IMG/VR virus record: IMGVR_UViG_3300005095_000085
Location: 1-23,584 of that record
Origin: a virus
Length of the DNA: 23,584 nt
Strand: one strand, 5' to 3'
Each line of letters begins with the position of its first letter. The stretch's first letter is position 1. The translations under genes were made by a program, and so were the position numbers. The notes under the pieces are model-generated. The model was not told the origin of the DNA. It did not search any database and was given only the letters and a program-made list of their open reading frames with translations. This document shows positions 13,516-19,408 of the stretch, one piece after another.

Positions 13516-14133
13516 TTAGAATTTTCTAACTAATTTATTTATGTTTTTTACTTTGCTAACGGTCGGATTTGTGCTGTTTGGAAGTAGATTTGCTTTAGCA
13601 TTTGTAAGTGCTTTTTGAGCTAATCTATTTAAAATAGTCTGAGCAACACTATCTTTTCCGAATGCCTCAATTTGGTAAAGCACGCCCCTTAAATCTTTAG
13701 ATACAAAAGATAAGAGCATTTGCTCATTTTTGCTAAAGAAAGGTTCTTTTGTATCTTTTTTTGTAAAGTTTTCGTAATTAATTTTTATGAATTTAAGAGT
13801 TGCAGCCTCTACAGCTGGTTTTGTTTTTGCTACTTTCTCTAGTATCTTATAAACTTCTTCCTCTTTTTCGCTTACAAACTTTTTCTTTTCTAGCTCTAGG
13901 TATCCTTTTTTAAACTTTTCTAACAAAGTTACAAACTTTTGATAGCCTGTTAGGTATTTAAAATCTGGATTGCTAAAATGTTTTTCGCAATAGTTTATAA
14001 ACTTATCTAAAAATGCTGGATTTAGCTCTTTTAGCTTAGTTTCTATGTTATGTGCAATAATTACTGCTTGCTCTGTATCGGTAGTGCTAATATTTAAAAT
14101 TAGCATTATTTGTTTTACTTTTGTAGCTATCAT
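13516..14133 (-). CDS. unknown protein coupled to the replication gene
   Basis: 205 residues, Lys-rich and helical. Its ATG at 14133 overlaps the stop of the replication gene (ATGA), so the two are translationally coupled and may act together. Initiator genes of this kind are often followed by a helicase-loader or accessory factor, but there is no Walker motif and no recognisable domain. The C-terminal 30 residues (NLLPNSTNPTVSKVKNINKLVRKF) are polar and probably flexible, a common place for a partner-binding tail. Confidence 0.55.
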   Translation of the reverse strand: MIATKVKQIMLILNISTTDTEQAVIIAHNIETKLKELNPAFLDKFINYCEKHFSNPDFKYLTGYQKFVTLLEKFKKGYLELEKKKFVSEKEEEVYKILEKVAKTKPAVEAATLKFIKINYENFTKKDTKEPFFSKNEQMLLSFVSKDLRGVLYQIEAFGKDSVAQTILNRLAQKALTNAKANLLPNSTNPTVSKVKNINKLVRKF

Positions 14134-14909
14134 CTTAGCACCTCCGCATCAACTACTTCGTTTTGTATTTGCTCTTTTGTATCGAAGTAGGTATCTACTA
14201 TCTCGAACATATTTACTTTGTTTTGTTTAGGTGCTTGTTTTCTAGCATACTCTATTGCTTCCTCATTCCCCTCTGCTACTGCCGTCAGCCATTTGTCCAG
14301 CCGAACGGCTAGATTTTTATTTCGTTTAACATATTCCGCATAAGCAATAGCAATAGCTTCTAAATCTTTGTCTTTAATCTCTTTAAAGGCTTCTAATGTA
14401 GAATTTGTTTTATTTATCTTTGCAGTAAATGTAGATATTCTGTAGAGTCTAAAAGTAGTTTTTAAAAGTTCTATAAAATCTTCAAAACTTTTTTTTATAT
14501 TATTTTTTTTATTCTTAGTTGTAGTCTTAGTTGTAGTCTTAGTAATAGTTTCGCCCTTTTGGCTATCACAGTTTTGCCCTTTGGGCTGAACTGTTACCTC
14601 CCTTTGGGCTAAACAAGTTTGGTATGTTTCCCAGCTAATTTCGTAATAAGTTTTAGCTGGAATACCCTCTCTTGTAATTTTTATAAAAGGTAAATTTTTT
14701 ATTTTTAATTTTGCATTTCTAAGTTCTTTTTCTGTTAGCATAGTTTCTTGCATAATATCTGCATCGGTTTTGTTAAATTTATCTTTTTTGCTAAACCAGT
14801 ACATCAACTGCGAAAGTAAAAGTGCCGCAGTTGTAGAGCCTGTAAGTTCTCGATAAATTGGATAGTATGCTATAGGGCGCTGGTTTAGCCCCTTTAGTAG
14901 TTCTTTCAT
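14130..14909 (-). CDS. replication protein with N-terminal winged helix
   Basis: 259 residues from ATG 14909. AGGAG lies 6 bases upstream, whereas the frame's extension to 15044 runs through the structured leader and has no ribosome-binding site. The first 100 residues are a winged-helix domain common in phage replication initiators: GLNQRPIAYYPIYRELTG, then LLLSQLMYWFSKKD, then LTEKELRNAKLKI and a wing ending AKTYYEISWE. A Thr/Lys linker (ITKTTTKTTTK) follows, then a helical C-terminal domain (about 140-245) with DKWLTAVAEGN. It probably binds the phage origin and recruits host or phage helicase. The leader folds into alternative hairpins (see 14914-15001). Confidence 0.75.
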   Translation of the reverse strand: MKELLKGLNQRPIAYYPIYRELTGSTTAALLLSQLMYWFSKKDKFNKTDADIMQETMLTEKELRNAKLKIKNLPFIKITREGIPAKTYYEISWETYQTCLAQREVTVQPKGQNCDSQKGETITKTTTKTTTKNKKNNIKKSFEDFIELLKTTFRLYRISTFTAKINKTNSTLEAFKEIKDKDLEAIAIAYAEYVKRNKNLAVRLDKWLTAVAEGNEEAIEYARKQAPKQNKVNMFEIVDTYFDTKEQIQNEVVDAEVLR

Positions 14910-14913
14910 TTTT

Positions 14914-15001
14914 TGCTCCTGTGCTGTAAGCCTACTAAACCTTCGTAAAAAACCCTCCCGCACAGGAGTGTAGGAGTAAGTCGGAGGGTTTAGTAAGCTT
15001 A
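14914..15001 (-). promoter_or_regulatory. structured leader of the replication gene (attenuator/translation switch)
   Basis: Read on the minus strand, AAACCCTCC (complement of 14983-14991) pairs with GGAGGGTTT (14950-14958), followed by TTT: a terminator-like hairpin. Its loop contains CTCCTGTGC (complement of 14960-14968), exactly complementary to GCACAGGAG (14916-14924), which contains the Shine-Dalgarno of the replication gene. A third pairing is TAAGCTTACTAAACC (14987-15001) with GGTTTAGTAGGCTTA (14927-14941): 15 pairs, one G-U. The first and third share AAACC, so they compete. The loop-to-SD pairing with the first hairpin would be an H-type pseudoknot. Confidence 0.65.
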
Positions 15002-15045
15002 ACTTTGTTATAATTTTTATGCCTTTTTTAAAGCTCCTACGCAAT

Positions 15046-15091
15046 AAAAAGGCTGAGAGTGTTGGCGGTGTGGGAATTTGCTAACACTCTC
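15046..15091 (-). terminator. terminator after the ribbon-helix-helix gene
   Basis: Stem GCTAACACTCTC (15080-15091) with GAGAGTGTTGGC (15055-15066), 12 positions with one A-G mismatch, followed in the minus direction by AGCCTTTTTA. It should partly separate the cro-like/RHH pair from the replication gene. Confidence 0.6.
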
Positions 15092-15128
15092 TTATCTACA
15101 CACTTTTTTGTATGCAGAAAAGAGAGAG

Positions 15129-15335
15129 TTACTTATCTTTTTCGCCTTTCTTCTCTAAAATTTTTCCTACGGTATATTGCATTAGTCCATATTCTTGCAA
15201 AGCTGTTACAAAATCTATTGCATATCTAACAGCTTCACTATCGCTATTAAAGTTATATTCGCTTGTTAGTCTATTTAGCTTTTCAATATGACTATTTCCT
15301 AATTTAAAACTTTTTGATATGTCATATTTTTCCAT
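15129..15335 (-). CDS. ribbon-helix-helix-like small DNA-binding protein
   Basis: 68 residues. Short strand SKSFKLGNSHIEKLNRLTSEYNFNSDSEAVRYAIDFVTAL at residues 7-46 follows the RHH pattern: one beta strand, helix, turn with S-x-S-E-A, and second helix. The tail is basic (ILEKKGEKDK). RHH proteins bind operators as dimers. It starts one base after the stop of the Cro-like gene, so it belongs to the early lytic regulatory unit under the CI-controlled promoter. Its target is not evident. A non-regulatory role in DNA compaction is possible. Confidence 0.6.
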   Translation of the reverse strand: MEKYDISKSFKLGNSHIEKLNRLTSEYNFNSDSEAVRYAIDFVTALQEYGLMQYTVGKILEKKGEKDK

Positions 15336-15620
15336 TTATTTATCCTCATTTTTTGTTTGGTGTGCCTCTGTGGCTCTCAAATCGCCCTCTATTGGGCTTT
15401 TAATCGCTTTTTGTTTTGTAATATTATTCTCTTGTAGAGATTGCAAATAGCTATTTATGTTTAGCCAAGCCTCTACAGGAATATTAAATTTTTGCTCTAT
15501 GATTAGAGCGTTTTTAATATTAGGCAGGTTTCTACCCTGAAACCAAGAGCTAACAGCTGAATGAGAGCGATTACACTCTCTTGCAATAGCATTAATTGTT
15601 CCTCTCGGTAGTAATTGCAT
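15336..15620 (-). CDS. Cro/CII-like helix-turn-helix regulator
   Basis: 94 residues. Residues 6-45 (GTINAIARECNRSHSAVSSWFQGR, then ALIIEQKFNIPVEAWL) are a clear lambda-repressor-like HTH of the Cro/YdaS type, with the turn and recognition helix at HSAVSSWFQG. The tail after residue 60 is polar and unrelated. It is divergent from the CI-type gene and separated from it by two GTNAG-N5-CTNAC operators, exactly where Cro lies in lambdoid phages. AAAGG is 7 bases before ATG 15620. It may act as the lytic counterpart of the repressor or as an activator; the sequence does not decide. Confidence 0.75.
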   Translation of the reverse strand: MQLLPRGTINAIARECNRSHSAVSSWFQGRNLPNIKNALIIEQKFNIPVEAWLNINSYLQSLQENNITKQKAIKSPIEGDLRATEAHQTKNEDK

Positions 15621-15638
15621 AGTAAAACCTTTATGTTT

Positions 15639-15667
15639 TTTATAATGTTAGCAAACCTTACATTAAA
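15639..15667 (-). promoter_or_regulatory. early promoter PR-like
   Basis: Minus strand TTTAAT (15667-15662) and TATAAA (15644-15639) with a 17-base spacer that contains the operator 15647-15661. Same architecture as the 17.6-kb promoter on the other strand. Confidence 0.55.
15647..15661. promoter_or_regulatory. repressor operator OR-a
   Basis: GTTAGCAAACCTTAC matches the dyad GTNAG-N5-CTNAC. It is 35 bases from the second site and inside the promoter for the Cro-like gene. Confidence 0.72.
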
Positions 15668-15681
15668 CAATACTTAAAGTT

Positions 15682-15696
15682 GTAAGGTTTACTAAC
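15682..15696. promoter_or_regulatory. repressor operator OR-b
   Basis: GTAAGGTTTACTAAC: same dyad, nearly the inverse of OR-a (14 of 15 positions). It lies just before TAAAAT (15700-15705), the likely -10 of the repressor's own weaker promoter, so the repressor probably regulates itself. Confidence 0.72.
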
Positions 15697-15738
15697 TCAT
15701 AAAATGTTACTATTTCTAACAATTAGGAGTTTTTGAGA

Positions 15739-16452
15739 ATGGATATAGGTAGTAGAATAAAAGAAATTAGAAAGAATAAAAAGATTACACAATTAAGATT
15801 GTCTGAATTAACAGGAATCAATAGAGCTTCAATTACACAATATGAAAATGGAACTTATGAGCCATCTATTGAAAAATTAGAACTAATAGCAAACGCCCTA
15901 AATGTAACAGTTCAAGACCTATTTGACCCTTCAAAAAAAGAGCTTATTGCAAAAGAAGAAATAACTAAAAATCCTCTTAAATATGTAGATTATTTCCCAG
16001 AAATTCAGCTCATAAAAGATTTAGTAAAAATAGAAGCATTTGCAATCGGTGCAGGTGCTGAAGCATTAGTGCAAACAGATATAGAATATATCTATTTACC
16101 TAAAGAAATTATCCCCAAAAGTTTTGATAGTAGATACACTAAAATAGGTAAAATTGTAGGCGATAGTATGGAGCCCGAATTTTGCGAGGGCGATATTGTT
16201 TTTTTAGATATGGTAGCAAATAGACATATAGAGTATATTGATGGAATCTACTTAATACAATATGGCGATGTAGTGCAGCTTAAAAGAGTGCAATTTTTAG
16301 GCAACTCTCACGCAAATATTATTAGCCTAAATCCAAAATATCCTACTATTAACACAAAAGATTTAGGTATTGAGTGGCAAATATTAGGTAAGCCATATTT
16401 TGTATGGAAGCATAAAGAGTATTCTAAATTAAAAATATTAGAAGATAACTAA
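15739..16452 (+). CDS. CI-type repressor with LexA/S24 peptidase domain
   Basis: 237 residues from ATG 15739; AGGAG lies 9 bases upstream, whereas the in-frame TTG at 15733 is only 3 bases from it. N-terminal XRE helix-turn-helix (about 3-60: IGSRIKEIRKNKKITQLRLSEL, then INRASITQYENG). C-terminal LexA-like protease fold: the nucleophile is Ser143 in GDSMEP, with the general-base Lys about 182 in DVVQLKRV. A possible Ala-Gly cleavage site lies in AIGAGAEA near residue 105. Known: RecA-stimulated self-cleavage induces such prophages. The operators at 15647 and 15682 lie in front and matching ones near 17.6 kb, so it would hold both early units silent in the lysogen. Confidence 0.92.
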   Translation: MDIGSRIKEIRKNKKITQLRLSELTGINRASITQYENGTYEPSIEKLELIANALNVTVQDLFDPSKKELIAKEEITKNPLKYVDYFPEIQLIKDLVKIEAFAIGAGAEALVQTDIEYIYLPKEIIPKSFDSRYTKIGKIVGDSMEPEFCEGDIVFLDMVANRHIEYIDGIYLIQYGDVVQLKRVQFLGNSHANIISLNPKYPTINTKDLGIEWQILGKPYFVWKHKEYSKLKILEDN

Positions 16453-16478
16453 AACTATAACGTTAATACATAACAGGA

Positions 16479-16486
16479 GGGGGGGG
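16479..16486 (+). repeat. G8 tract in the ribosome-binding site
   Basis: Eight consecutive G at 16479-16486, following AGGA, ending 5 bases before the ATG at 16492. In this A+T-rich sequence it is the only such homopolymer. Its length would set both SD strength and SD-to-ATG spacing. Poly-G tracts of this length are known contingency sites in Campylobacter and Helicobacter. Confidence 0.85.
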
Positions 16487-16491
16487 AATTA

Positions 16492-17091
16492 ATGCTTAAA
16501 AAACTTTTAATAACAAGTAGTCTATTTACACTTTTAACGCCTTTAAGTGCTGGAATATACTGTAAATATCTAAGCAGTTGTGCTGAAGCTTGTAAATATT
16601 ACAATATGGGATATTATCGATTAGATAGAGATAGAGACGGCATACCGTGTGAAAATTTGTGTTCTTATCCTTGCTCTGCACGAAAAGCAACAAAAAGGCA
16701 TACAAAACATTTAAAATCAAAAAGTAAGCACTATTATACAAAAGGCAAGAAAAGTTCTAAAAATACAAAACACCATAAAGAAAAATATTATCAAAAAGCT
16801 TTTTGTAAAAAAGTTTTAGGAATTATGGAGTATAAGCTAAAAGATGGCACACGAATAGATTGCTATACATCTACATACTCTTTTGAGGTTGATTTTGGTC
16901 ATAAAGCGTATGAAGCATTAGGTCAAGCGATGCAATACGCCGCCGTAGTAAATAATAAACCTGGAATTGCTTTAATTTTAGAAACTGCAATAGATAGAAG
17001 ATATGCAAATAGAATTAAAGCAACTGCTAAAAGATACGGAATAAAGATTTTTACTATTGATAAGAGCCTAAAAGTAAAGTTATTAAAGTAG
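16492..17091 (+). CDS. secreted protein: Excalibur domain plus PD-(D/E)XK-like domain
   Basis: 199 residues. Signal peptide 1-20 (KKLLITSSLFTLLTPLSA). Excalibur calcium-binding motif at about 24-57: Cys residues with LDRDRDGIPCENLC. Residues 60-100 form a Lys/His-rich linker. Residues 104-199 contain RIDCYTSTYSFEVDFGHKAY-EALGQAMQYA, with Asp123, Glu132-x-Asp134-x3-Lys138 and GQA, then GIALILE. This is a PD-(D/E)XK-like domain known in proteins with motifs such as DxxT..EfDf..K..EaiGQA. Inference: an exported nuclease or DNA-binding protein, expressed from the prophage because it follows the repressor gene. Its expression may switch through the G8 tract. Catalytic activity is unproven, since E-V-D replaces E-x-K. 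Confidence 0.72.
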   Translation: MLKKLLITSSLFTLLTPLSAGIYCKYLSSCAEACKYYNMGYYRLDRDRDGIPCENLCSYPCSARKATKRHTKHLKSKSKHYYTKGKKSSKNTKHHKEKYYQKAFCKKVLGIMEYKLKDGTRIDCYTSTYSFEVDFGHKAYEALGQAMQYAAVVNNKPGIALILETAIDRRYANRIKATAKRYGIKIFTIDKSLKVKLLK

Positions 17092-17122
17092 ATAGAACTA
17101 ATAATGTTCTATTCTACCTTTT
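17088..17122. terminator. bidirectional terminator between convergent genes
   Basis: GTAGATAGAAC (17088-17098) pairs with GTTCTATTCTAC (17106-17117), one bulge, then CTTTT on the plus strand. It overlaps both stop codons (17089-17091 and 17098-17100). Confidence 0.6.
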
Positions 17123-17541
17123 AAATCTGCATTACAAATAGCATTTCCGATTTCTCTAAAACCTTTATTTTGTAAAACATTCTTATAATCTACTATTTTT
17201 ATAAATAATTTATTTTTTAGTTTTACTTTATCTTGTATTTTAAGACATAAATATTCTGCAAAACCATTTCTATTTGTTTTGTCATCATACATACCGACAT
17301 ACAAAAAGCCACTATCCATCCAAATTGCGTCCTTAACTCTCCCCTCATCTTTAACTAGCTTTAATATTTGTTTTTTTTCATTATCTGATATTTGTCTATC
17401 TTTATGTATTTCTTTTTTTGTTTTATTGCTAAAAGTTTCTGTTTTAGCTGTATTAGTTTCAGCTATCCTAGGAATAGCTATTGCTGCAAGTACACCTATT
17501 ATAAAAACTAATCCTATTAGTTTAAATATCATCTTAAACAT
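17098..17541 (-). CDS. membrane-anchored protein, unknown
   Basis: 147 residues. One N-terminal membrane helix (about 4-25, IFKLIGLVFIIGVLAAIAIPRI), then a polar linker and a globular region. That region contains EGRVKDAIWMDSGFLYVGMYDD and ends with GNAICNADLKG. AAGGGG precedes ATG 17541; TATAAT at 17562-17567 (minus) is a probable -10. The position beside the repressor, and the opposite direction to the lytic unit, fit a lysogen-expressed gene such as a superinfection-exclusion factor. No family recognised, so this is by position only. Confidence 0.6.
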   Translation of the reverse strand: MFKMIFKLIGLVFIIGVLAAIAIPRIAETNTAKTETFSNKTKKEIHKDRQISDNEKKQILKLVKDEGRVKDAIWMDSGFLYVGMYDDKTNRNGFAEYLCLKIQDKVKLKNKLFIKIVDYKNVLQNKGFREIGNAICNADLKGRIEHY

Positions 17542-17594
17542 AATACCCCTTTTTAATCAAAATTATACCTAAAAATCATTTTATCCTAGAAAAT

Positions 17595-17609
17595 GTAAGG
17601 AATACTAAC
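17595..17609. promoter_or_regulatory. repressor operator OL-a
   Basis: GTAAGGAATACTAAC: matches GTNAG-N5-CTNAC and differs from OR-b at two of 15 bases. Lies upstream of both the 17541 gene (minus) and the early plus-strand unit. Confidence 0.65.
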
Positions 17610-17623
17610 AAATTTAATAATTA

Positions 17624-17652
17624 TTTAAGGTTAGGTTTGCTAACATTACAAC
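17624..17652 (+). promoter_or_regulatory. early promoter PL-like with operator OL-b
   Basis: TTTAAG (17624-17629) and TACAAC (17647-17652) are 17 bases apart, and the spacer contains GTTAGGTTTGCTAAC (17630-17644), the fourth GTNAG-N5-CTNAC site. The arrangement repeats that of the Cro-side promoter. It would drive the tRNA and the recombination genes when repression ends. Confidence 0.6.
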
Positions 17653-17725
17653 ATACAAACACACAAAAGCCCACAAAAGCTTTAGTGTTTGAGATATTTA
17701 ACTTAACATTGTTTTTATTTTTAAA

Positions 17726-17801
17726 GGGCAGGTAGCTCAGCTGGTAGAGCCAGCGGCTCATAACCGCTTGGTCGCAGGTTCGAATCCTGCTCTGCCCACC
17801 A
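17726..17801 (+). tRNA. tRNA-Met (anticodon CAT)
   Basis: Complete cloverleaf: acceptor GGGCAGG/TCTGCCC, D arm GCTC-GAGC, anticodon stem AGCGG/CCGCT around loop CTCATAA, T arm GCAGG TTCGAAT CCTGC, and an encoded CCA (17799-17801). Anticodon CAT may be elongator Met or, if lysidine-modified, Ile2. It is first in the early plus-strand unit, between the operators and the early genes, so it may be made with the early transcript. It could also have been an integration target, but no duplicated tRNA end is visible here. Confidence 0.92.
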
Positions 17802-17804
17802 ACA

Positions 17805-17907
17805 AAGCTTATATCTGGGGGCGCGAGAAATACCATCTTTTCCAAGTGTTATTCCTCCTCCTTTAGTATTATACACCCCACCACCTCACGCCCCTTGATA
17901 TAGGCTT
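17805..17907 (+). promoter_or_regulatory. long hairpin leader with anti-Shine-Dalgarno loop
   Basis: Starts 4 bases after the tRNA. Outer stem AAGCTTATATC (17805-17815) with GATATAGGCTT (17897-17907), one G-U; then GGGGCGCGAG (17818-17827) with CTCACGCCCC (17885-17894), one C-A mismatch. The apical loop contains CCTCCTCCTTT (17854-17864), complementary to the AAAGGAG (17928-17934) of the following gene. This whole stretch of about 100 bases is GC-richer than its surroundings and has no credible gene. It could be an RNA processed from the tRNA transcript or a translation control element. Confidence 0.55.
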
Positions 17908-17939
17908 TAGCTTATAAAAAATAAAAGAAAGGAGTAGCA

Positions 17940-18156
17940 ATGGCTACATTAGTTGAATTTTTAGCAGGAGATATTATGAGTGGCTTGGCTAATGTAGCCG
18001 AGCTTGTTGGATTTGCGGGTATTTGACTGGGCAGTAGCAAGAGGTTGGAAGAATGTATCAATGTTCGACCCAAGCAAGACAGAGTATGGCACTCTACCAA
18101 ACGGTAAGCAGGGAGCATTAAGTCAAGGTGGGCTTATCTTTGGCGACGAGGTTTAA
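17940..18156 (+). CDS. small gene needing +1 frameshift at AUU UGA C
   Basis: AAAGGAG lies 5 bases before ATG 17940. Frame 0 gives 28 residues (MATLVEFLAGDIMSGL, ending GFAGI) and stops at TGA 18024-18026. Skipping one base continues from GAC 18025 for 43 residues (DWAVARGWKNVSMFDPS, ending GLIFGDEV) to TAA 18154, total about 71. The site GGGT-ATT-TGA-C resembles the prfB-type +1 site (CTT TGA C), though the G-run is closer. An 11-bp perfect inverted repeat, GGCTACATTAG (17942-17952) with CTAATGTAGCC (17989-17999), lies just upstream. Either programmed frameshifting or a recent indel. No family recognised; codon use is GC-richer than its neighbours. Confidence 0.5.
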
Positions 18157-18170
18157 CCTCTTAGCCTTCT

Positions 18171-18210
18171 TATTTAATCTAAGAGCTTTGCGGAGCTTTT
18201 ATATTAAATA
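18171..18210 (+). terminator. hairpin after the frameshift gene
   Basis: TATTTAAT/ATTAAATA (18171-18178 with 18203-18210) outside AAGAGCT/AGCTTTT (18181-18187 with 18194-18200, one G-U). It could attenuate transcription into the early operon. The T-run is inside the stem. Confidence 0.5.
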
Positions 18211-18225
18211 AAAAAAGGAGACAAA

Positions 18226-18849
18226 ATGGGTTTTATAGATAACAACTTCACTTACAGCGAAGACAAAAATGAGTTTGCAGAAAAATTTAAATTCTTAAAC
18301 TTAAACTATGACGGAGAAATAATTGATGAGGGAAAAATATTAACATACCACCAATTAGAGGGTATGTTTTTCCCTAAAAATGTTGGTGAAGTTAAGCTTC
18401 CTTTTGTTAGCGACGAGAGACACTATAATTTTATCAGAGTAGTGTATAAAGATGAAAAAGATAGAAAAGAGGGGATAGAAAAAGCTAGAAAATTAGCAAG
18501 AAGAATCTTAATAGAACTAGATAGAGAGCAAGAGAAAAGGGAAGAGCTAACAAGGCTCTTTCTATACTTCAGAAATAAAGTATCTACAAGGAACACTGAA
18601 GGGTTGTCGCTATGGCTACCAAAATATGAGCCAAAAATGGGGGATTATTTAAAGGATTTAGAGTTTTATAAAAAATTTCTCAAAAAAATATACATATATG
18701 AAGGAGATGTATATCTTCCGTCTGCATTGCACAAAATAATGAAGAGAATTGCTAAAAACAAATCATTAGAAGATATTAAATTAACAAAGAGAGAAGTTGA
18801 AATGCTTCAAGATTCAGTAGACCTAGACGAATTAAAGAAAATTATTTAA
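18226..18849 (+). CDS. unknown early protein
   Basis: 207 residues. A strong AAAAGGAG precedes ATG 18226. The N-terminal part is aromatic and acidic (NNFTYSEDKNEFAEKFKFLNL). From residue 85 it is basic and helical (GIEKARKLARRILIELDREQEKREE), and the C-terminus is again helical (RAxxM-like LTKREVEMLQDSVDLDELKK). No membrane segment and no family recognised. It is the first long gene of the early unit, so it is probably among the first proteins made. Takeover or anti-defence roles are common there but are not shown here. Confidence 0.6.
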   Translation: MGFIDNNFTYSEDKNEFAEKFKFLNLNYDGEIIDEGKILTYHQLEGMFFPKNVGEVKLPFVSDERHYNFIRVVYKDEKDRKEGIEKARKLARRILIELDREQEKREELTRLFLYFRNKVSTRNTEGLSLWLPKYEPKMGDYLKDLEFYKKFLKKIYIYEGDVYLPSALHKIMKRIAKNKSLEDIKLTKREVEMLQDSVDLDELKKII

Positions 18850-18864
18850 AAAAAAGGAGATAAA

Positions 18865-18972
18865 ATGACTAAAATTGAAACTTATATTAACCTAAAAGAG
18901 CTAGTTGAGAAAATTACAAAAGAATTATATTTCAATAATAGAAATATCAGATTTGAAGAATGTCAAGAATAA
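18865..18972 (+). CDS. 35-residue early protein, unknown
   Basis: Short frame MTKIETYINLKELVEKITK ending NIRFEECQE. It has a strong AAAAAGGAG 6 bases before ATG 18865 and starts 15 bases after the previous stop. Predicted as a single amphipathic helix. The good ribosome-binding site and position in a tight series of early genes support it being real. Function unknown. Confidence 0.55.
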   Translation: MTKIETYINLKELVEKITKELYFNNRNIRFEECQE

Positions 18973-19014
18973 AGTCAAACAGAGTTCGTAATTTTATAGA
19001 GGAGGAAAAAAGAT

Positions 19015-19275
19015 ATGAGCCAACCAATACAACTAGACTTAGACACTTTTGAAATAGAGGAAGAATTAACATCTACAGAAATGCTGCAAGAAATTGCAGA
19101 GCAAAACGATATTAAGGCAAACGATTGGTTCGGCAAATACTTATTGCTGCAACTAATCTTAAACAATATGGATAAAGAAGAGGCTAATGAGTTTCTAGAA
19201 GATACATTTGATGTATTAGAAGATGAGATAGAAAGCCTATACAAAAAGGAGATAGAAAATGAGCAAGTTGCATAA
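19015..19275 (+). CDS. small acidic early protein, unknown
   Basis: 86 residues, very Glu/Asp-rich and helical (EEELTSTEMLQEIAEQ, then NEFLEDTFDVLEDEIESLYKKEI), with a central ANDWFGKYLLLQLILNN hydrophobic helix. GGAGG lies 10 bases before ATG 19015. Overlaps the following basic peptide gene by 17 bases. Charge and size resemble small phage inhibitor proteins, but no family is recognisable. Confidence 0.6.
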   Translation: MSQPIQLDLDTFEIEEELTSTEMLQEIAEQNDIKANDWFGKYLLLQLILNNMDKEEANEFLEDTFDVLEDEIESLYKKEIENEQVA

Positions 19276-19408
19276 AAAAACACAGAGAAAATATATCCCA
19301 GCTACTCCTGCATTTGCAAGGAGAGCAGTAAAAGCTGGGGCTAAAACAGTTAAGGATTTAGCAAAAATCCAGCAAGCACATATTGTGCTTATGGGAGGCG
19401 GAAGATGA
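19259..19408 (+). CDS. 49-residue basic protein, unknown
   Basis: Frame MSKLHKKTQRKYIPATPAF, then ARRAVKAGAKTVKDLAKIQQ and a hydrophobic AHIVLMGGGR end. Starts inside the acidic gene (AAGGAG 10 bases upstream) and its stop overlaps the next start (ATGA). Strongly basic beside a strongly acidic neighbour. Possibly a nucleic-acid-binding peptide. The overlaps on both sides support translation. Confidence 0.55.
   Translation: MSKLHKKTQRKYIPATPAFARRAVKAGAKTVKDLAKIQQAHIVLMGGGR

Noticed and set aside
14520-14580. Short direct repeats (GTAGTCTTAGTT type) resembling iterons
   Set aside because: They encode the Thr/Lys linker of the replication protein (TKTTTKTTTK), so the repetition is explained by coding.
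14909-15044. Upstream extension of the replication protein frame
   Set aside because: Passes through the structured leader; no ribosome-binding site, and the residues lack the winged-helix pattern that begins after ATG 14909.
17621-17845. Minus-strand frame of 74 codons across the tRNA, with SRIRTCDQAVMSRW
   Set aside because: It is the antisense of the tRNA-Met (a well-known false gene pattern) plus the hairpin. No ribosome-binding site of its own fits and it overlaps an operator site.
17805-18156. Diversity-generating retroelement target or tmRNA
   Set aside because: No reverse transcriptase, no template repeat pair, and no tRNA-like end on the downstream element; only the separate tRNA-Met has a cloverleaf.
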